Below are positions 63,576 through 64,000 of a stretch of 64,000 bases of DNA, in pieces; within the stretch, counting starts at the first letter, position 1; each line of letters begins with the position of its first letter. Source of the stretch: Allolobophora icterica (Eukaryota > Annelida > Clitellata > Crassiclitellata > Lumbricidae); NCBI GenBank assembly GCA_963556255.1, contig OY744611.1:8197474-8261473 (forward strand), written 5' to 3'. The notes under the pieces are model-generated. The model worked only from the letters and a program-made list of their open reading frames with translations, was not told the DNA's origin and ran no database searches. The position numbers and the translations under genes are program-made.

Positions 63576-64000
63576 AACTAGGGTCTTAATCAGCACAGTC
63601 ACCCAAAACATAGGGTCTTAACCAGCACAGGCTCCCCAAATAGAGTGTCGTTTTGAGCACAGTCCCTCCAGAGAGAGTGTCACTTTGAGCGTAATTCTTT
63701 TAATTACATTTAATAGTTTAATTATTTTTAATATATTTTAATTATATTTGAAGTTGTACTCTTGCACGATTTATTTGGACAATTTATGTTATTGCAGCAG
63801 TCTATTTCAGATGTGTATGTTAAATAAACTTATTTCTTGTAGCAATTTTTAAAATATGTTTTTATTATTTTAAGTATATTTAAATTATATTTACAATATA
63901 TTTTAGTTATTTTAAACTTCAAGTGAGCACAGTCAACCTTAGCGGAGTGCACGCATTGGAAGACACTTTACCGTATCCCGCCACATCTTTCACACGTTAC
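63576..64000. other. No recognisable gene
   Basis: Short GGGTCTTAA(T/C)CAGCACAG and GAG(A)GTGTC..TTTGAGC duplications at 63583-63690, then an AT-rich stretch with TTTTAATTATATTTGAA variants. No gene. Confidence 0.4.

Overview
The window is animal nuclear DNA, not bacterial or organellar. It has spliced-looking exons, several LINE families, hAT- and Harbinger-type MITEs, a tRNA-derived SINE, long (TTA)n, (ATC)n and (CA)n microsatellites, and two Polinton/Maverick (adintovirus-like) virus-type elements. Frequent TAGGCCTA palindromes and a CARD exon followed by a death-signalling-like exon suggest a marine invertebrate, perhaps an echinoderm or related deuterostome. That placement is an inference.

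The centrepiece is an almost completely delimited 18,989-bp Polinton at 13701-32689. It has ~310-330-bp terminal inverted repeats starting AGT and ending ACT. A 6-bp target duplication (AAAACG) shows that it landed inside a 37-bp tandem satellite. The minus strand carries two fibre genes, an adenain-type protease, protein-primed DNA polymerase B, a SAP+NUMOD1 gene, a double-jelly-roll capsid candidate, two small basic/hydrophobic proteins, a chimeric gene, a two-TM protein, a dUTPase-fold-like protein, a core/pX-like protein, a penton-like minor capsid protein and the packaging ATPase. The last 1.5 kb runs on the plus strand and carries zinc-ribbon + PLA2 and a DDE integrase. Most structural ORFs start directly beside a TATATATA box, and both TIRs carry GTCACGTGAC plus TATAAAT. 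The copy is decaying: in-frame stops lie in protease, polymerase, SAP-NUMOD1 and ATPase genes, frameshifts lie in polymerase and PLA2/integrase, and an 812-bp hAT relic interrupts the ATPase. A ~370-bp segment of the ATPase has also been copied, in frame, into a neighbouring structural gene.

A second, unrelated-order and much more degraded Polinton remnant occupies ~55690-62440. It retains fibre, protease, pX-like, capsid, small basic protein, a penton tail fused to a polymerase N-terminal half, and the two-TM protein.

The flanks are a retroelement mosaic. 0-6 kb holds degenerate LINEs, including an RLE-type one. 8.8-12.3 kb holds CR1-like and CFDP2-like fragments. 35.4-40.6 kb is a CR1-like LINE split by a 3.4-kb CFDP2-like LINE with a 13-bp target duplication. 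41.0-44.1 kb is a LINE with an undamaged 971-codon ORF. 46.1-50.7 kb is a nest of hAT/Harbinger MITEs and two inverted copies of one LINE. Host coding signal is sparse: candidate plus-strand exons at 7623-8217, 10860-10888, 44655-44841 (F-box-like), 52441-52728 (CARD) and 53560-53928. Several have compatible phase-1 boundaries, so one or more host genes may have very long, transposon-filled introns.
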